DNA from: Ruminiclostridium sufflavum DSM 19573
Lineage (GTDB): Bacteria; Bacillota; Clostridia; Acetivibrionales; DSM-1351
DNA length: 64,000 bases
Direction: 5' to 3'
Assembly (NCBI RefSeq): GCF_003208175.1
Contig: NZ_QKMR01000011.1
Span: 62,001 to 126,000 of the forward strand
The notes under the pieces are model-generated. The model was not told where the DNA came from and searched no databases. It was given only the letters and a program-made list of their open reading frames with translations. Below are positions 63,658 to 64,000 of the stretch, one piece after another (within the stretch, counting starts at the first letter, position 1; each line of letters opens with the position of its first letter). The position numbers and the translations under genes were made by a program.

Positions 63658-63933
63658 ATGATAGTTGCAGTTCAATCAAATCATATTGCGAGGCAGCTTA
63701 AACAAAAGGGATATACTGTTGTTGACCTATATACTTATACTAAGCCTATAGATGCGGTAGTTTATGAAGGAGCAAATTTTGATTTTTCAACGATAACCGA
63801 GGAAAATACAGGTGCTTGTATGGGTACAGACAGTAAATCAACCTATGGCGTATTTATTGTTTGCTCAAATGGAAAAAGCATTGAAGAGATTGATTACATG
63901 CTCCGGACAAGATGCTACAGCTCTTTTATATAA
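63658..63933 (+). CDS. UPF0180 (YkuS-like) protein
   Basis: The ATG at 63658 follows GAGGTGGAG closely; a GTG at 63649 lies in the ribosome site. The 91 residues start MIVAVQSNHIARQLKQKGYTVVDL and include VYEGANFDF and GVFIVCSNGKSIEEIDYMLRTR. The match is to the small, conserved Firmicute family UPF0180, whose function is unknown. The predicted alpha-beta fold has no catalytic motif. A sigma-D-like promoter stands upstream and a terminator follows. Confidence 0.75.
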   Translation: MIVAVQSNHIARQLKQKGYTVVDLYTYTKPIDAVVYEGANFDFSTITEENTGACMGTDSKSTYGVFIVCSNGKSIEEIDYMLRTRCYSSFI

Positions 63934-63966
63934 AAGAGGCTTTTATCATGCCTGTATCTTTTTTAA
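63932..63966 (+). terminator. Terminator after the UPF0180 gene
   Basis: AAAGAGGC (63933-63940) pairs with GCC-TGTA-TCTTT (bulged), followed by TTT. The stem begins right after the stop codon. Confidence 0.6.
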
Positions 63967-64000
63967 GAAATGTTGTTTATCTTATGGTTATACATCAGTT

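Overview
The window looks like chromosomal DNA of an anaerobic, spore-forming, motile, low-GC Firmicute. The best guess is a mesophilic cellulolytic clostridium of cluster III (the Ruminiclostridium group). Clues seen directly are AT-rich intergenic DNA, strong GGAGG ribosome-binding sites with many TTG starts, sporulation genes (a Spo0E-like gene and spoIIP), a T-box leader, a ydaO-type c-di-AMP leader, large methyl-accepting chemotaxis proteins and a membrane pyrophosphatase. The species assignment is inference. No rRNA, tRNA, transposase, prophage or CRISPR array was seen.

Layout. (1) 1-5300, minus strand: an Lrp/AsnC regulator cut by the window edge, an O-acetylhomoserine sulfhydrylase and a K+-independent-type H+-pyrophosphatase, separated by repeat-rich spacers. 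(2) 5300-7600: a Spo0E-like peptide, a small unknown protein, a GNAT acetyltransferase, and a c-di-AMP riboswitch in front of an SH3-NlpC/P60 wall hydrolase. (3) 7900-27300, plus strand: a long housekeeping run of comEC, holA, recJ, apt, relA/spoT, dtd, a glyoxalase-II-like hydrolase and hemZ, then T-box-hisS-aspS and a giant 2-hydroxyacyl-CoA-dehydratase activase. (4) 27300-36400: a convergent two-component system, glycerate kinase, a zinc-ribbon protein, then spoIIP, a small membrane protein and lepA. (5) 36500-46200: a sugar-sensing and uptake locus with a membrane-anchored sugar-binding protein, a LytS-type kinase, a YesN-type regulator, two binding lipoproteins, a double ATPase and a permease. 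(6) 46700-53300: a nucleotidyltransferase fused to a degenerate phosphomutase, an XRE regulator with peptide deformylase, a coiled-coil repeat protein, a radical SAM protein and a secreted GDSL hydrolase. (7) 53500-64000: two paralogous chemoreceptors, an HtrA-like protease overlapping a secreted three-repeat protein, rarA, a small membrane protein and a UPF0180 protein.

The most unusual content is between the genes. About 15 intergenic sites carry whole or partial copies of one inverted-repeat element with TAAAGTCAATTAC / GTAATTGACTTTA ends. One copy continues into eight head-to-tail 17-bp units built from its own terminus. The dtd leader holds four 90-91-bp tandem units, each carrying a Shine-Dalgarno copy and its exact complement, so the real dtd ribosome-binding site can be paired off. 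The hisS-aspS T-box presents GACAC in its specifier region, which reads as an Asp codon and a His codon in overlapping registers. A short hairpin butting against GGAGG recurs at several genes.

Starts were moved from the longest open frame whenever a Shine-Dalgarno sequence clearly chose an internal start; each such case is noted in its entry.
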